Shown here in pieces: positions 9,211 to 17,364 of a stretch of DNA of 43,410 nucleotides (position 1 is its first letter; the number at the start of each line of letters is the position of its first letter). This DNA is from Flavobacteriaceae bacterium ASP10-09a (lineage in GTDB: Bacteria; Bacteroidota; Bacteroidia; Flavobacteriales; Flavobacteriaceae): NCBI GenBank assembly GCA_000981625.1, contig LAQA01000030.1, positions 32,599 through 76,008 on the forward strand, read 5' to 3'. The notes under the pieces were generated by a model that was not told the DNA's origin, did no database searches, and saw only the letters and a list, made by a program, of their open reading frames with translations. The position numbers and the translations under genes are program-made.

Positions 9211-9494
9211 CTTAATACCTCTAGTAACTATTGCTGAATACAATTTTTGATAATTAAGAAACATGGTTTAAAGTGATTTTAGTCTTAAAACGTGTAGATA
9301 AAAAATTGAATATATCTATTAAAAATGTTAGCTTTGAGAAAGCAGCAATTATAGCCTCATTAAATGATACAGATCAAAATTAAGCCTTTAAAATCAGGAT
9401 AGATTTGAGTTCTGAATAAAAAATTAACAGATCTAATTGCGTTAAATAATAGAAAACAGTAATTTTAAGGTCACTCATTTAAATTTAAAAATTT
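9211..9494. other. Intergenic region with no confident feature
   Basis: This AT-rich stretch holds weak similarity to the moxR upstream region up to about 9293 (GGTTTAAAGTGATTTT against GGTTAAAGGTGATTTG at 4171). Beyond that I see no promoter box, terminator or convincing gene. It may contain further decayed DNA. Confidence 0.5.
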
Positions 9495-10028
9495 ATGATT
9501 GTGTATTCTAAAGCTTCCTCAGAAATAGAATTAAAGCAAATTTTAGAGCTTCAAAACAAGAATCTACCCCAAAGCCTGTTTGGTAAAGAAAAAGTAAATG
9601 AGGGTTTTGTAACAGTTTGTCATTCAATAGAAGTTTTAAAAGAAATGAACAATTTTTGTTCTCATACAATTGCAAAACATAAAGATAAAGTTGTTGGTTA
9701 TGCATTGTCTATGACCAAAGATTTTGCGTTAGATATAGTTGTATTAAAACCTATGTTCCACGAAATTTCTAAAATAATTTCTAATAAAAAATATATTGTT
9801 ATGGGACAAATATGTATTGATAAAGAATTCAGGGGAAAGGGTCTTTTTAGAGGGCTTTATGAGTTTATGAAAACAACGATTTGTCTTAATGATTTCGAAA
9901 TCATAATCACTGAAATTGATATGACGAACCAACGTTCTTTAAAAGCACATGAATCAATAGGATTTAAAAAAATGAAAGATTATAAATCTGAAGATAAAAA
10001 CTGGAGAATAGTTTCGTTAAAAGTCTAA
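9495..10028 (+). CDS. GNAT-family N-acetyltransferase
   Basis: A 177-residue single-domain protein with the GNAT fold. The acetyl-CoA binding loop is visible as QICIDKEFRGKGLFRGLYEF (about residues 106-125), with the R/Q-x-x-G-x-G/A signature as FRGKGLF, and late beta strands follow (IIITEIDMTNQRS and HESIGFKKM). The substrate cannot be told. It stands alone between the moxR remnant and the lpxH gene, and its end overlaps the convergent lpxH gene by four bases. No clear promoter was seen upstream, so expression is uncertain. Confidence 0.85.
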   Translation: MIVYSKASSEIELKQILELQNKNLPQSLFGKEKVNEGFVTVCHSIEVLKEMNNFCSHTIAKHKDKVVGYALSMTKDFALDIVVLKPMFHEISKIISNKKYIVMGQICIDKEFRGKGLFRGLYEFMKTTICLNDFEIIITEIDMTNQRSLKAHESIGFKKMKDYKSEDKNWRIVSLKV

Positions 10029-10786
10029 TGTTCCTTCAAAGAAAATGTACTTTCTTTATACTCACCATAGGTGAAATACTGAATCCAATCGCCAAGGTTT
10101 ATGTAGCTGCTGTTTTCTGCAAGTTTAATATCTAAAGGTAAATGTCTGTGACCAAACACAAAATAATCATAGTGCGTTTGCGTTAATTTTTGTTTGCAAT
10201 ATTTTACCAACCACTCGTTTTCATCACCTAAATACTTGGCATCTTCATCACCAGAAATCAGTTTGTTTTTAACAGACATATACTGTCCTAATTTAACACC
10301 TAAATCTGGGTGAAGCCATCTGAACATCCACTTAAATAAAGGGAATGTAAATACTTTTTTCATGCGTTTGTATCCCATATCTCCTGGGCCTAAACCATCC
10401 CCATGACCTATGAAAAATTTTTTATTATTGATGAGAAATTCCTGTGGATTGTGATACACCGGAATGTTTAATTCTGTTTCAAAGTAATCATTCATCCATA
10501 AATCATGATTACCAACAAAGAAATAAATAGGAATTCCAGCATCCTTAATTTCTGCTAATTTTCCTAAAACCCGAACAAATCCCTTAGGAACAACTGTTTT
10601 ATATTCAAACCAAAAATCAAATAAATCGCCTAATAAAAAAATAGCTTCTGCATCTTTTTTAATTTCATCTAACCAAGCAACAAACTTTTTTTCTCTAGGA
10701 AAACTAGCTGCTGCTGTTGGAGCTCCTAAATGCTGATCTGAAGCAAAATATACTTTTTTATTTTCTGAAGTAGTTATTGAAATCAT
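10025..10786 (-). CDS. lpxH: UDP-2,3-diacylglucosamine diphosphatase (LpxH-like)
   Basis: A 253-residue calcineurin-like metallophosphoesterase. The metal motifs are in order: DQH (D17, H19), GDLFDFW (about 53-59), GNHD (about 97-100), GHGD (about 129-132) and FGHRH (about 216-220). The extra GDLFDFWFEY and GYKRM-type features are those of LpxH-like enzymes, which hydrolyse UDP-2,3-diacylglucosamine to lipid X in lipid A synthesis at the inner membrane. The length fits the family. It lies 15 bases after the ctpA gene on the same strand, likely co-transcribed. A general metallophosphoesterase role cannot be excluded. Confidence 0.88.
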   Translation of the reverse strand: MISITTSENKKVYFASDQHLGAPTAAASFPREKKFVAWLDEIKKDAEAIFLLGDLFDFWFEYKTVVPKGFVRVLGKLAEIKDAGIPIYFFVGNHDLWMNDYFETELNIPVYHNPQEFLINNKKFFIGHGDGLGPGDMGYKRMKKVFTFPLFKWMFRWLHPDLGVKLGQYMSVKNKLISGDEDAKYLGDENEWLVKYCKQKLTQTHYDYFVFGHRHLPLDIKLAENSSYINLGDWIQYFTYGEYKESTFSLKEH

Positions 10787-10801
10787 TATTGCAAAGAAAA
10801 G

Positions 10802-12373
10802 CTATTCATTTATACTTTCCAACTCTAAAACTTTTTGAATCATTTTATCGTCTTTATGAATAATTTTATAGAAACCAACATCACCAAAAACCATATTTGC
10901 AATTGAAGCTTTTAAATATTTTTTAATATTTTTTTTGGTTTTAAGCGATGGTTTTACTTTGTCTTTAATTTTGGAAAAGTAGCTATCTAAGACCGTTTCA
11001 TCTCTATCAAAATCAGTTATAAAAAGATCTACAGTCCATTTTGATAATTCTTTTCTGTTGTTATCGACATAATTAAAAGCGAAATCATTTAAAGAATTAA
11101 AATAGAAACTAGACATGTAGGAAGTAGTGTCTATAGCGACAAAAACATCAGGAATAATTCCTCCTCCACCATAAACTATTTTTCCTTTTGGGGTTTTAAA
11201 TTGCAAAGAATCTACGACCTTAATACTGTCTTTACTTAACAATTCTCCGCTTGTAACTCTTTTCTGGTAATCTCTGTAATAGTTTCTTTTTTTCCCATTT
11301 GAATACGGTTTTTGTATAGAACGACCTGTTGGAGTGTAATATCTAGCAGTTGTTAAACGAACTGCAGAGCCATCTCCTAAATCCATTTCTATTTGCACTA
11401 AACCTTTACCAAAAGAGCGTCTTCCTATAATAGTTCCTTTGTCATTATCTTGCAAAGCACCTGCAACAATTTCTGACGCTGACGCAGAGTTTTCATCAAT
11501 TAAAACATACAAACCACCTTTTTCAAAAGCACCCATTTTGGTGGCAAAAAATTCTTCGATTTGCTCTTTATTGTTTTTGGTAAAAACCATGAGTTTATCA
11601 TCTTCTAAAAACTCGTCAATAATTCTGTTAGCTATGTCTATAAAACCACCTCCGTTGCCACGTAGATCTAAAACTAAATCTGTCATTCCATCATCAATTA
11701 AAGTTGTGATAGAGGACTTGAATTCTTTATATGTATTTCTTGCAAAACGATCTAGTTTTATATAACCAATAGAATCATTAATCATGTAAGCTAAGTCTAC
11801 ACTTTTAATATTTACTTTTCCACGAATAATATCAGCGGTAAATAAAGAATCGTTACTTTTTCTATAAATTTGAAGTGCAACTTTAGTTCCTGTTTCTCCT
11901 TTTAAATATTTAGGAATAGTACCACTTCGATACTCTTTGCCATATAATGTGTCTTTGTTCGCTATTAAAATTCTATCACCTGCTTTAATTCCTGCTTTAA
12001 TACTTGGGCCACCTTTTATAGGTTGAACAACTGTAATAGAATCTTTTATCATTTTAAACTGAACTCCAATTCCTGCAAAATTACCTTGCATGTTTTCAGT
12101 AAGTGCCTGTAATTTTTCTTTAGGAATATACACAGAATGTGGGTCTAATTTACCTAACATTTCCTTTATTGCGCCATCTAATAAATCATCTGTGTTTACA
12201 TTATCGACATAATCTTCCTCAATAAAATTGATTAGTTTTTTAATTTTTTGCTCTTTGGAAGGAGTTTTAGAAAGAGACAATAGATTGTTCGAATTTCCAC
12301 CAAAGAAAACACCGATTAAAATTCCGAGAACAACAGCAATTGCAAAATATATAGGTAAGTTATTCTTATTCAT
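10802..12373 (-). CDS. S41 C-terminal processing peptidase
   Basis: A 523-residue CtpA/Prc-type serine protease. There is an N-terminal membrane anchor (about residues 9-25), a PDZ domain (about 90-180) and the S41 catalytic domain with Ser298 in SASASEI and Lys323 in FGKGLVQ. These are 25 residues apart, as in the Ser-Lys dyad of E. coli Tsp. It likely trims or degrades periplasmic proteins by their C-termini. The C-terminal part (about 400-523) is longer than the minimal family core and unassigned. It overlaps the dCMP deaminase gene by eight bases, which suggests coupled translation. Confidence 0.93.
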   Translation of the reverse strand: MNKNNLPIYFAIAVVLGILIGVFFGGNSNNLLSLSKTPSKEQKIKKLINFIEEDYVDNVNTDDLLDGAIKEMLGKLDPHSVYIPKEKLQALTENMQGNFAGIGVQFKMIKDSITVVQPIKGGPSIKAGIKAGDRILIANKDTLYGKEYRSGTIPKYLKGETGTKVALQIYRKSNDSLFTADIIRGKVNIKSVDLAYMINDSIGYIKLDRFARNTYKEFKSSITTLIDDGMTDLVLDLRGNGGGFIDIANRIIDEFLEDDKLMVFTKNNKEQIEEFFATKMGAFEKGGLYVLIDENSASASEIVAGALQDNDKGTIIGRRSFGKGLVQIEMDLGDGSAVRLTTARYYTPTGRSIQKPYSNGKKRNYYRDYQKRVTSGELLSKDSIKVVDSLQFKTPKGKIVYGGGGIIPDVFVAIDTTSYMSSFYFNSLNDFAFNYVDNNRKELSKWTVDLFITDFDRDETVLDSYFSKIKDKVKPSLKTKKNIKKYLKASIANMVFGDVGFYKIIHKDDKMIQKVLELESINE

Positions 12374-12791
12374 AAGGCAAATGTTTAACAGCTACACCTG
12401 CTTTTTCTAAAAAATCTAAACCTGAAGAATCTCTATAGGCTTTCGCATAAACTACGCGTTTTATTCCCGCTTGATGAATTAGCTTACTACATTGTGTGCA
12501 AGGTGATAAAGTGATATATAAAGTTGCGTTTTTTGCTGATTGCGTAGAAGAGGCAACTTTTAAAATTGCATTTGCTTCTGCATGCAATACTTCCCATTTT
12601 GTAAGGCCTTCTTCATCTTCACAACAATTATCAAAACCTGTTGGAGTTCCGTTAAAACCATCAGAAATAATCATTCTATCCTTTACAATTAAAGCACCTA
12701 CTTGCTTGCGTTCGCAGTGTGATAATTTTCCCCATTCAAGGGCCATTTTTAAGTAAGCCTTATCGTATTTTAATTGCTTCTTTTCTGTCAT
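12366..12791 (-). CDS. dCMP deaminase (cytidine/deoxycytidylate deaminase family)
   Basis: A 141-residue zinc deaminase. The zinc ligands and catalytic Glu are H70 and E72 in HAEANAIL, and C98 and C101 in PCTQC. The insertion NGTPTGFDNCCED before the HAE motif is typical of dCMP deaminases of the ComEB type, which convert dCMP to dUMP for thymidylate synthesis. It overlaps ctpA by eight bases downstream. A near-consensus -7 box (TACTTTCG, 12796-12803) lies only five bases before the start codon, so the transcript may have almost no leader. Confidence 0.93.
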   Translation of the reverse strand: MTEKKQLKYDKAYLKMALEWGKLSHCERKQVGALIVKDRMIISDGFNGTPTGFDNCCEDEEGLTKWEVLHAEANAILKVASSTQSAKNATLYITLSPCTQCSKLIHQAGIKRVVYAKAYRDSSGLDFLEKAGVAVKHLPYE

Positions 12792-12795
12792 AAAA

Positions 12796-12803
12796 CGAAA
12801 GTA
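12796..12803 (-). promoter_or_regulatory. Near-consensus -7 box before the dCMP deaminase gene
   Basis: The minus strand reads TACTTTCG, one mismatch from TAnnTTTG, placed five bases before the ATG. If used, transcription would begin at or within a base or two of the start codon. Confidence 0.35.
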
Positions 12804-12853
12804 AAAAGATTTGTAGAATTATGGCGTTAATTAATAGACAAAATTTTTAATAA

Positions 12854-13435
12854 CTACCAAAATATTCGTTCAAACATCATTTTTATTGAAATCAGAATCA
12901 CAATTGAAGAATTAATTAATATCCAGTATTCTCTTTTTATTTTTTTGATGCTTAAAATTAAAGCCCCAATACTTAAAATACCCAGTACAATAATTATTTG
13001 TGCTGCTTCAATTCCGAGTGCAAATTCGACTAAAGGAAATAGTTTATCCTCTTCTCGCCCAACCATCATTTTAAAGTAATTAGAGAACCCTAAACCATGG
13101 ATTAAACCAAAAAACAATCCAAATAGTAAGTTTATGTTTTCATTTCTTTTAGATGTTTTATAGATTGTAATTATGTTTACAAGACCTGTAATAAAGATGG
13201 TTAATGGAATTAAAAATTCGATAACATTTACGTTTATTTTTATGATTTCAAAAGCAGATAACGCTAACGTAATTGAGTGCCCAATTGTAAATAATGTAAC
13301 CAACCACAATACTTTTTTCCATTGATTAAATTTAAAGACAACGGCTAAGACAATTAAAAATAAAATATGATCGTAAGCAGAAAAATCTAACACATGGTGA
13401 AAGCCCATTTTAAAATACAGTGTAAAATCATCCAT
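12854..13435 (-). CDS. HupE/UreJ-type membrane protein
   Basis: A polytopic membrane protein of about 193 residues with six or more helices. The signature is FHHVLDFSAYDHILFL near the N-terminus, then TIGHSITLAL and LFGLIHGLGF, with conserved His and Asp inside helices, as in HupE/UreJ_2 proteins linked to nickel or cobalt uptake. The metal is not certain here because no nickel enzyme lies nearby. An upstream TTG at 13462 was rejected as start because it lies inside the -7 box; the chosen ATG gives MDDFTLYFK, the family-like N-terminus. An ATG at 13444 is an alternative. Confidence 0.82.
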   Translation of the reverse strand: MDDFTLYFKMGFHHVLDFSAYDHILFLIVLAVVFKFNQWKKVLWLVTLFTIGHSITLALSAFEIIKINVNVIEFLIPLTIFITGLVNIITIYKTSKRNENINLLFGLFFGLIHGLGFSNYFKMMVGREEDKLFPLVEFALGIEAAQIIIVLGILSIGALILSIKKIKREYWILINSSIVILISIKMMFERIFW

Positions 13436-13459
13436 AGAAAACATCAATTTATACAGTAT

Positions 13460-13467
13460 CAAAGATA
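13460..13467 (-). promoter_or_regulatory. -7 box of the HupE-like gene
   Basis: The minus strand reads TATCTTTG, matching TAnnTTTG. Transcription would start near 13453, giving a leader of 9 to 18 bases. This site decides against the TTG start at 13462. No clear -33 element was seen. Confidence 0.55.
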
Positions 13468-13575
13468 TTGTAAACTATAATTTTTTAACCATTAATTAGC
13501 ATTCTTTAAGAAAGACGTCTTTTTGCGGCTGATATTTTTAAAATATTATTTACACTTTTAACTGTAATACATTAC

Positions 13576-14247
13576 TTATTTTTTTCCTTCAACAATAACA
13601 ACAATCTCTCCTTTTGGTGGTTTGTTTGTATAATGTGCTAAAACTTCAGTGGCAGTTCCTCTAATGGTTTCTTCAAACATTTTTGTTAGTTCTCTAGAAA
13701 CAGAAACCTGTCTGTCTGCGCCAAAATATTCTGCAAAATGTCCCAAAGTTTTAATTAACTTATGTGGAGATTCATAAAAAATCATAGTTCTAGTTTCTTC
13801 TGCTAATAATAAAAAACGTGTTTGTCTTCCCTTTTTTACAGGTAAAAAACCTTCAAAGATAAACTTGTCATTTGGCAAACCAGAATTTACCAAAGCAGGA
13901 ACAAAAGCAGTCGCGCCAGGCAAACAATCCACTTCAATATTATTTTCTACGCAGGCCCTTGTAAGTAAAAAACCAGGATCAGAAATTGCAGGCGTTCCTG
14001 CATCAGAAATTAAAGCACAGGTTTCTCCATTTTTTATTCTGTTTAAAACCCCTACAATAGATTTGTGTTCATTATGCATATGATGACTGTGCATTTGTGT
14101 GCCAATCTCAAAATGTTTTAAGAGTTTTCCACTTGTACGTGTGTCTTCCGCTAAAATAAAATCGACTTCTTTTAGAATTCTAATGGCTCTAAAAGTCATG
14201 TCTTCTAAATTGCCAATTGGTGTAGGAACTAAATATAATTTACTCAT
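13576..14247 (-). CDS. rsmI: 16S rRNA (cytidine1402-2'-O)-methyltransferase
   Basis: A 223-residue SAM-dependent tetrapyrrole-methylase-fold enzyme. It starts with LYLVPTPIGNLEDMTFRA, followed by the AEDTRTSGKLL and SDAGTPAISDPG motifs and the PGATAFVPAL loop, all diagnostic of RsmI. The enzyme methylates the ribose of C1402 in 16S rRNA in the ribosomal decoding centre. The protein is shorter than E. coli RsmI (286 residues), lacking the C-terminal segment, which is common in Bacteroidota. It begins seven bases after the cupin gene and is likely translated from the same message. Confidence 0.95.
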   Translation of the reverse strand: MSKLYLVPTPIGNLEDMTFRAIRILKEVDFILAEDTRTSGKLLKHFEIGTQMHSHHMHNEHKSIVGVLNRIKNGETCALISDAGTPAISDPGFLLTRACVENNIEVDCLPGATAFVPALVNSGLPNDKFIFEGFLPVKKGRQTRFLLLAEETRTMIFYESPHKLIKTLGHFAEYFGADRQVSVSRELTKMFEETIRGTATEVLAHYTNKPPKGEIVVIVEGKK

Positions 14248-14253
14248 AATTTC

Positions 14254-14613
14254 TTAGATACTTTCGTAAGTTTCAACAGTAATATCTGCAATAATATTTC
14301 CTGTATGTTTTATAGAAAGAGGTTCAAATAATAAAAGATGAACTTCTTCTTTTGCAATTGGTTTATGCTCAACGCCCTTGGGTACAATATAAAATTCGCC
14401 CTCATTTAAAGTGACTGTTTTATCTCTAAACTCAATATCTAAGGTGCCTTTGATTACCATAAATAATTCATCTTCATTGTCGTGTTTATGAAATAGAAAC
14501 TCACCTTTTAGTTTTGCTAATAAGATTTGTTGTCCGTTTAATACGCCAATTTTTTTTGGTGACCAAAGGTCAGAAAACAGCTTGAATTTCTCTTGTATAT
14601 TAATTGCACTCAT
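14254..14613 (-). CDS. Small cupin-domain protein
   Basis: A 119-residue single-domain cupin. Motif 1 is visible as HKHDNEDELFMVIKG (H, H and E metal ligands around residues 38-46), and motif 2 as GEFYIVPKGVEHKP (around 71-84). Such proteins bind a metal in a beta barrel and act as isomerases, dioxygenases or sensors; the substrate is unknown. The first gene of a pair with rsmI, seven bases apart. A consensus -7 box sits five bases upstream of the start codon. Confidence 0.88.
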   Translation of the reverse strand: MSAINIQEKFKLFSDLWSPKKIGVLNGQQILLAKLKGEFLFHKHDNEDELFMVIKGTLDIEFRDKTVTLNEGEFYIVPKGVEHKPIAKEEVHLLLFEPLSIKHTGNIIADITVETYESI

Positions 14614-14617
14614 AAAG

Positions 14618-14625
14618 CAAATTTA
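14618..14625 (-). promoter_or_regulatory. -7 box of the cupin-rsmI pair
   Basis: The minus strand reads TAAATTTG, a full TAnnTTTG match, only five bases from the cupin ATG. It predicts a leaderless or nearly leaderless transcript. It is divergent from the aspS promoter about 140 bases away. Confidence 0.55.
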
Positions 14626-14765
14626 CAAACAATTGGACGGATTTTGCGTTACCGATTGCAGCAATTGTTTGCGCTCTTTTTTGTTTAAAAGATGCGAGTG
14701 CGAAAAGTGGGGTTTTTCTCTTTAGAAATGAACGCCTAAAAAAGGTTTTTTCTAACGAAATTGTT

Positions 14766-14773
14766 TAATTTTG
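14766..14773 (+). promoter_or_regulatory. -7 box of aspS
   Basis: TAATTTTG matches TAnnTTTG and predicts transcription from about 14780, giving a leader near 15 bases. This excludes the in-frame TTG at 14771 as the start of aspS. Confidence 0.55.
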
Positions 14774-14794
14774 CAGCTCATTAAAAGAAAAGAA

Positions 14795-16549
14795 ATGTAT
14801 AGAAGTCATTCTTGTGGCGAGTTAACAGCATCGCACATAAATACAGAGGTAACCTTAGCAGGTTGGGTACAAAAATCGCGTGATAAAGGTTTTATGGTTT
14901 GGGTCGATTTACGAGACAGGTATGGAATTACGCAGTTAATCTTTGATGAAGATCGTAGCTCAAAAGAAATGATTGAGAAAGCAAAATCTTTAGGAAGAGA
15001 ATTTGTGATACAGGTTACAGGGACTGTAATAGAGAGAGAATCTAAGAATTCTAAAATGTCTACAGGAGATGTTGAAGTATTGGTTTCTAAGCTAGAAATT
15101 TTAAATGCATCTATTACGCCGCCTTTTACAATTGAAGATAAAACTGATGGAGGAGAAGACATCAGAATGAAATATAGGTATTTAGATATTAGAAGAAATC
15201 CGGTAAAAGACAGTTTAATTTTTCGTCACAAAGTTTCTATGGAAGTTCGTAAATACTTGTCTGATCAAGAATTTATTGAAGTAGAAACACCGTATTTAAT
15301 AAAATCGACACCTGAAGGAGCAAGAGATTTTGTGGTGCCTTCACGTATGAATGAAGGCCAATTTTATGCATTACCGCAATCTCCACAAACATTTAAACAA
15401 CTATTAATGGTTGGTGGAATGGATAAATATTTTCAGATTGTAAAATGTTTTAGAGATGAAGATTTACGTGCAGATAGACAACCCGAATTTACACAGATTG
15501 ATTGTGAAATGGCTTTTGTGGAGCAGGAAGATATTTTAAATATTTTTGAAGGATTAACACGTCACTTATTAAAAGAAATTAATAATGTTGAGGTGGCAGA
15601 ATTTCCAAGAATGTACTATGATGATGCGATGCGTTTGTACGGAAATGACAAACCAGACATCCGTTTTGGAATGGAGTTTGGCGAGTTAAACGAAGTTACA
15701 CAACACAAAGATTTTAGTGTTTTTAATAGTGCAGAGTTAGTAGTTGGTTTCGCAGTTCCTGGAGGGAATACACATACAAGAAAGGAAATAGACAATATTA
15801 TAAAATGGATTAAAAGACCACAAGTTGGTGCTTTAGGAATGATTTATTGTCGTGTAAACGAAGATGGAACGTTCAAATCTTCTGTAGATAAATTCTACGA
15901 TCAAGAAGATTTAGCAAAGTGGGCTGAAAAAACCGGAGCAAAAACAGGAGATTTAATCTGTATTTTATCTGGAGAAAAAAATAAAGTAAGAGCGCAATTA
16001 TCTGCTTTAAGAATGGAGTTAGCAACACGTTTAGGATTGAGAGATCCAAAAGTATTTGCGCCTCTTTGGGTAATTGATTTTCCGTTATTAGAATTAGATG
16101 AAGAAACGGGTCATTATCATGCAATGCATCATCCATTTACATCTCCGAAACCAGGACAAATGGAATTATTAGATACAGATCCTGGAGCTGTAAAAGCAAA
16201 TGCATATGATTTGGTTTTAAACGGAAATGAAATTGGTGGAGGTTCTATTAGAATTCATGATAAACAAATGCAAGCAACGATGTTGCGTCATCTAGGTTTT
16301 TCTGATGAAGATGCCAAAGCACAATTTGGTTTCTTAATGGACGCTTTTGAATACGGTGCACCACCGCATGGAGGTTTAGCTTTTGGATTGGATAGATTGG
16401 TTGCTATTTTAGGTGGACAAGAAACGATCAGAGATTTTATTGCATTTCCTAAAAATAATTCGGGACGTGATGTAATGATAGACGCACCTGCTTTTATAGA
16501 TGATACTCAGTTGAAGGAGTTGAGTTTAAAATTAGATATTAAAGTTTAA
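14795..16549 (+). CDS. aspS: Aspartyl-tRNA synthetase
   Basis: A class II aminoacyl-tRNA synthetase of 584 residues from the chosen ATG. It has an N-terminal OB-fold anticodon-binding domain ([23 protein letters not shown]), motif 2 ([18 protein letters not shown]), the bacterial GAD insertion domain in the middle and motif 3 ([14 protein letters not shown]). It charges tRNA-Asp in the cytoplasm. An upstream in-frame TTG at 14771 would overlap the -7 box, so the ATG at 14795 (MYRSHSCGE) is preferred. The length agrees with bacterial AspRS. It is followed by a hairpin terminator. Confidence 0.97.
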   Translation: MYRSHSCGELTASHINTEVTLAGWVQKSRDKGFMVWVDLRDRYGITQLIFDEDRSSKEMIEKAKSLGREFVIQVTGTVIERESKNSKMSTGDVEVLVSKLEILNASITPPFTIEDKTDGGEDIRMKYRYLDIRRNPVKDSLIFRHKVSMEVRKYLSDQEFIEVETPYLIKSTPEGARDFVVPSRMNEGQFYALPQSPQTFKQLLMVGGMDKYFQIVKCFRDEDLRADRQPEFTQIDCEMAFVEQEDILNIFEGLTRHLLKEINNVEVAEFPRMYYDDAMRLYGNDKPDIRFGMEFGELNEVTQHKDFSVFNSAELVVGFAVPGGNTHTRKEIDNIIKWIKRPQVGALGMIYCRVNEDGTFKSSVDKFYDQEDLAKWAEKTGAKTGDLICILSGEKNKVRAQLSALRMELATRLGLRDPKVFAPLWVIDFPLLELDEETGHYHAMHHPFTSPKPGQMELLDTDPGAVKANAYDLVLNGNEIGGGSIRIHDKQMQATMLRHLGFSDEDAKAQFGFLMDAFEYGAPPHGGLAFGLDRLVAILGGQETIRDFIAFPKNNSGRDVMIDAPAFIDDTQLKELSLKLDIKV

Positions 16550-16572
16550 AATATAATTCATAATTATATAGA

Positions 16573-16628
16573 CTTCACAGGCTTGTACTGAACTTGTTTC
16601 AGTATCAAAACCTGTGAGGTTTTTTTTA
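16573..16628 (+). terminator. Terminator of aspS built around a REP-like repeat
   Basis: A nested hairpin: an outer stem 16573-16581 with 16611-16619 (TTCACAGG/CCTGTGAGG, one G-T pair) encloses an inner stem TACTGAA (16586-16592) with TTCAGTA (16598-16604) and loop CTTGT, followed by a run of Ts. The inner part, CTGAACTTGTTTCAG, resembles a short repeat seen between genes in many flavobacterial genomes. It sits 24 bases after the aspS stop. Confidence 0.85.
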
Positions 16629-16654
16629 TATAATTTTTTTATTACTTTTAATCT

Positions 16655-17362
16655 ATGAAAAACCTAACGACACTTTTACTGCTTTTCACTTCAATAATTT
16701 CGTTTTCTCAAGATATTACGGGTGATGAATTACTAGAAAAATCCATTCAGTTTCATGATCCAAATGGAAACTGGGAAACGTTTGAGGGTGCACTTTTTGT
16801 TACCATGGAAACACCAAAAGGGACACCAAGAAAAAGTAGTATTCTTATAAATTTACCAGAAGAATATTTTTTTGTAAAAGCAATTAGAGATACAATTACA
16901 ACAACATATACAGTTCATAAAGGTGATTGTAGTATGGCGATTAATGGAGATGAAAATCCTTCTGAAGAGCAGATAAATAAGTTTAGTTTAAGTTGTGAAC
17001 GCGCTAATATGTATAAGAATTATTACACCTATTTGTATGGTTTACCAATGAAATTGAAAGATAAAGGGACGATTATTCATCAGAAAGTAACAAAGACAAA
17101 GTTTAAAGGGAAAGATTATTTAGTACTAAAAGCGACTTACAAAAAAGAAGTAGGAAAAGATACTTGGTATTTCTATTTCAACCCTAAAACATTTGCGATG
17201 GAGGTGTATCAGTTTTTTAAAGAGGAATTAAAAAACGATGGAGAATATATTTTATTAACAGGTTTAGAAACGATAAATGAGGTAAAAATGCCAAAAAATA
17301 GAGCTTGGTATTATAATAAGAATAATGTTTATTTAGGTACGGATATTCTGACTGTAAAATAA
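16655..17362 (+). CDS. Exported DUF6503-like protein, unknown
   Basis: A 235-residue protein with a Sec signal peptide (about residues 1-19, ending in SFSQ). The mature part looks like the LolA/LppX-like half-barrel seen in DUF6503-type proteins of Bacteroidota: repeated antiparallel strands with KFKGKDYLVLKATY and TWYFYFNPKTFAMEVYQFF. It is likely periplasmic and might bind a lipid or carry an envelope component; this is a fold guess only. The clc gene starts two bases after its stop codon, so the two are co-transcribed, though I see no functional link. No promoter box was identified. Confidence 0.75.
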   Translation: MKNLTTLLLLFTSIISFSQDITGDELLEKSIQFHDPNGNWETFEGALFVTMETPKGTPRKSSILINLPEEYFFVKAIRDTITTTYTVHKGDCSMAINGDENPSEEQINKFSLSCERANMYKNYYTYLYGLPMKLKDKGTIIHQKVTKTKFKGKDYLVLKATYKKEVGKDTWYFYFNPKTFAMEVYQFFKEELKNDGEYILLTGLETINEVKMPKNRAWYYNKNNVYLGTDILTVK

Positions 17363-17364
17363 CA

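Noticed and set aside
9258..9382. A 41-codon open frame on the plus strand in the region after the moxR remnant
   Set aside because: It has no ATG start, no promoter box and no recognisable similarity. In AT-rich DNA a frame this short is easily due to chance.
14771..14794. TTG start eight codons upstream for aspS
   Set aside because: It lies in the -7 box TAATTTTG, so it would not be transcribed, and the ATG at 14795 gives the normal N-terminus.
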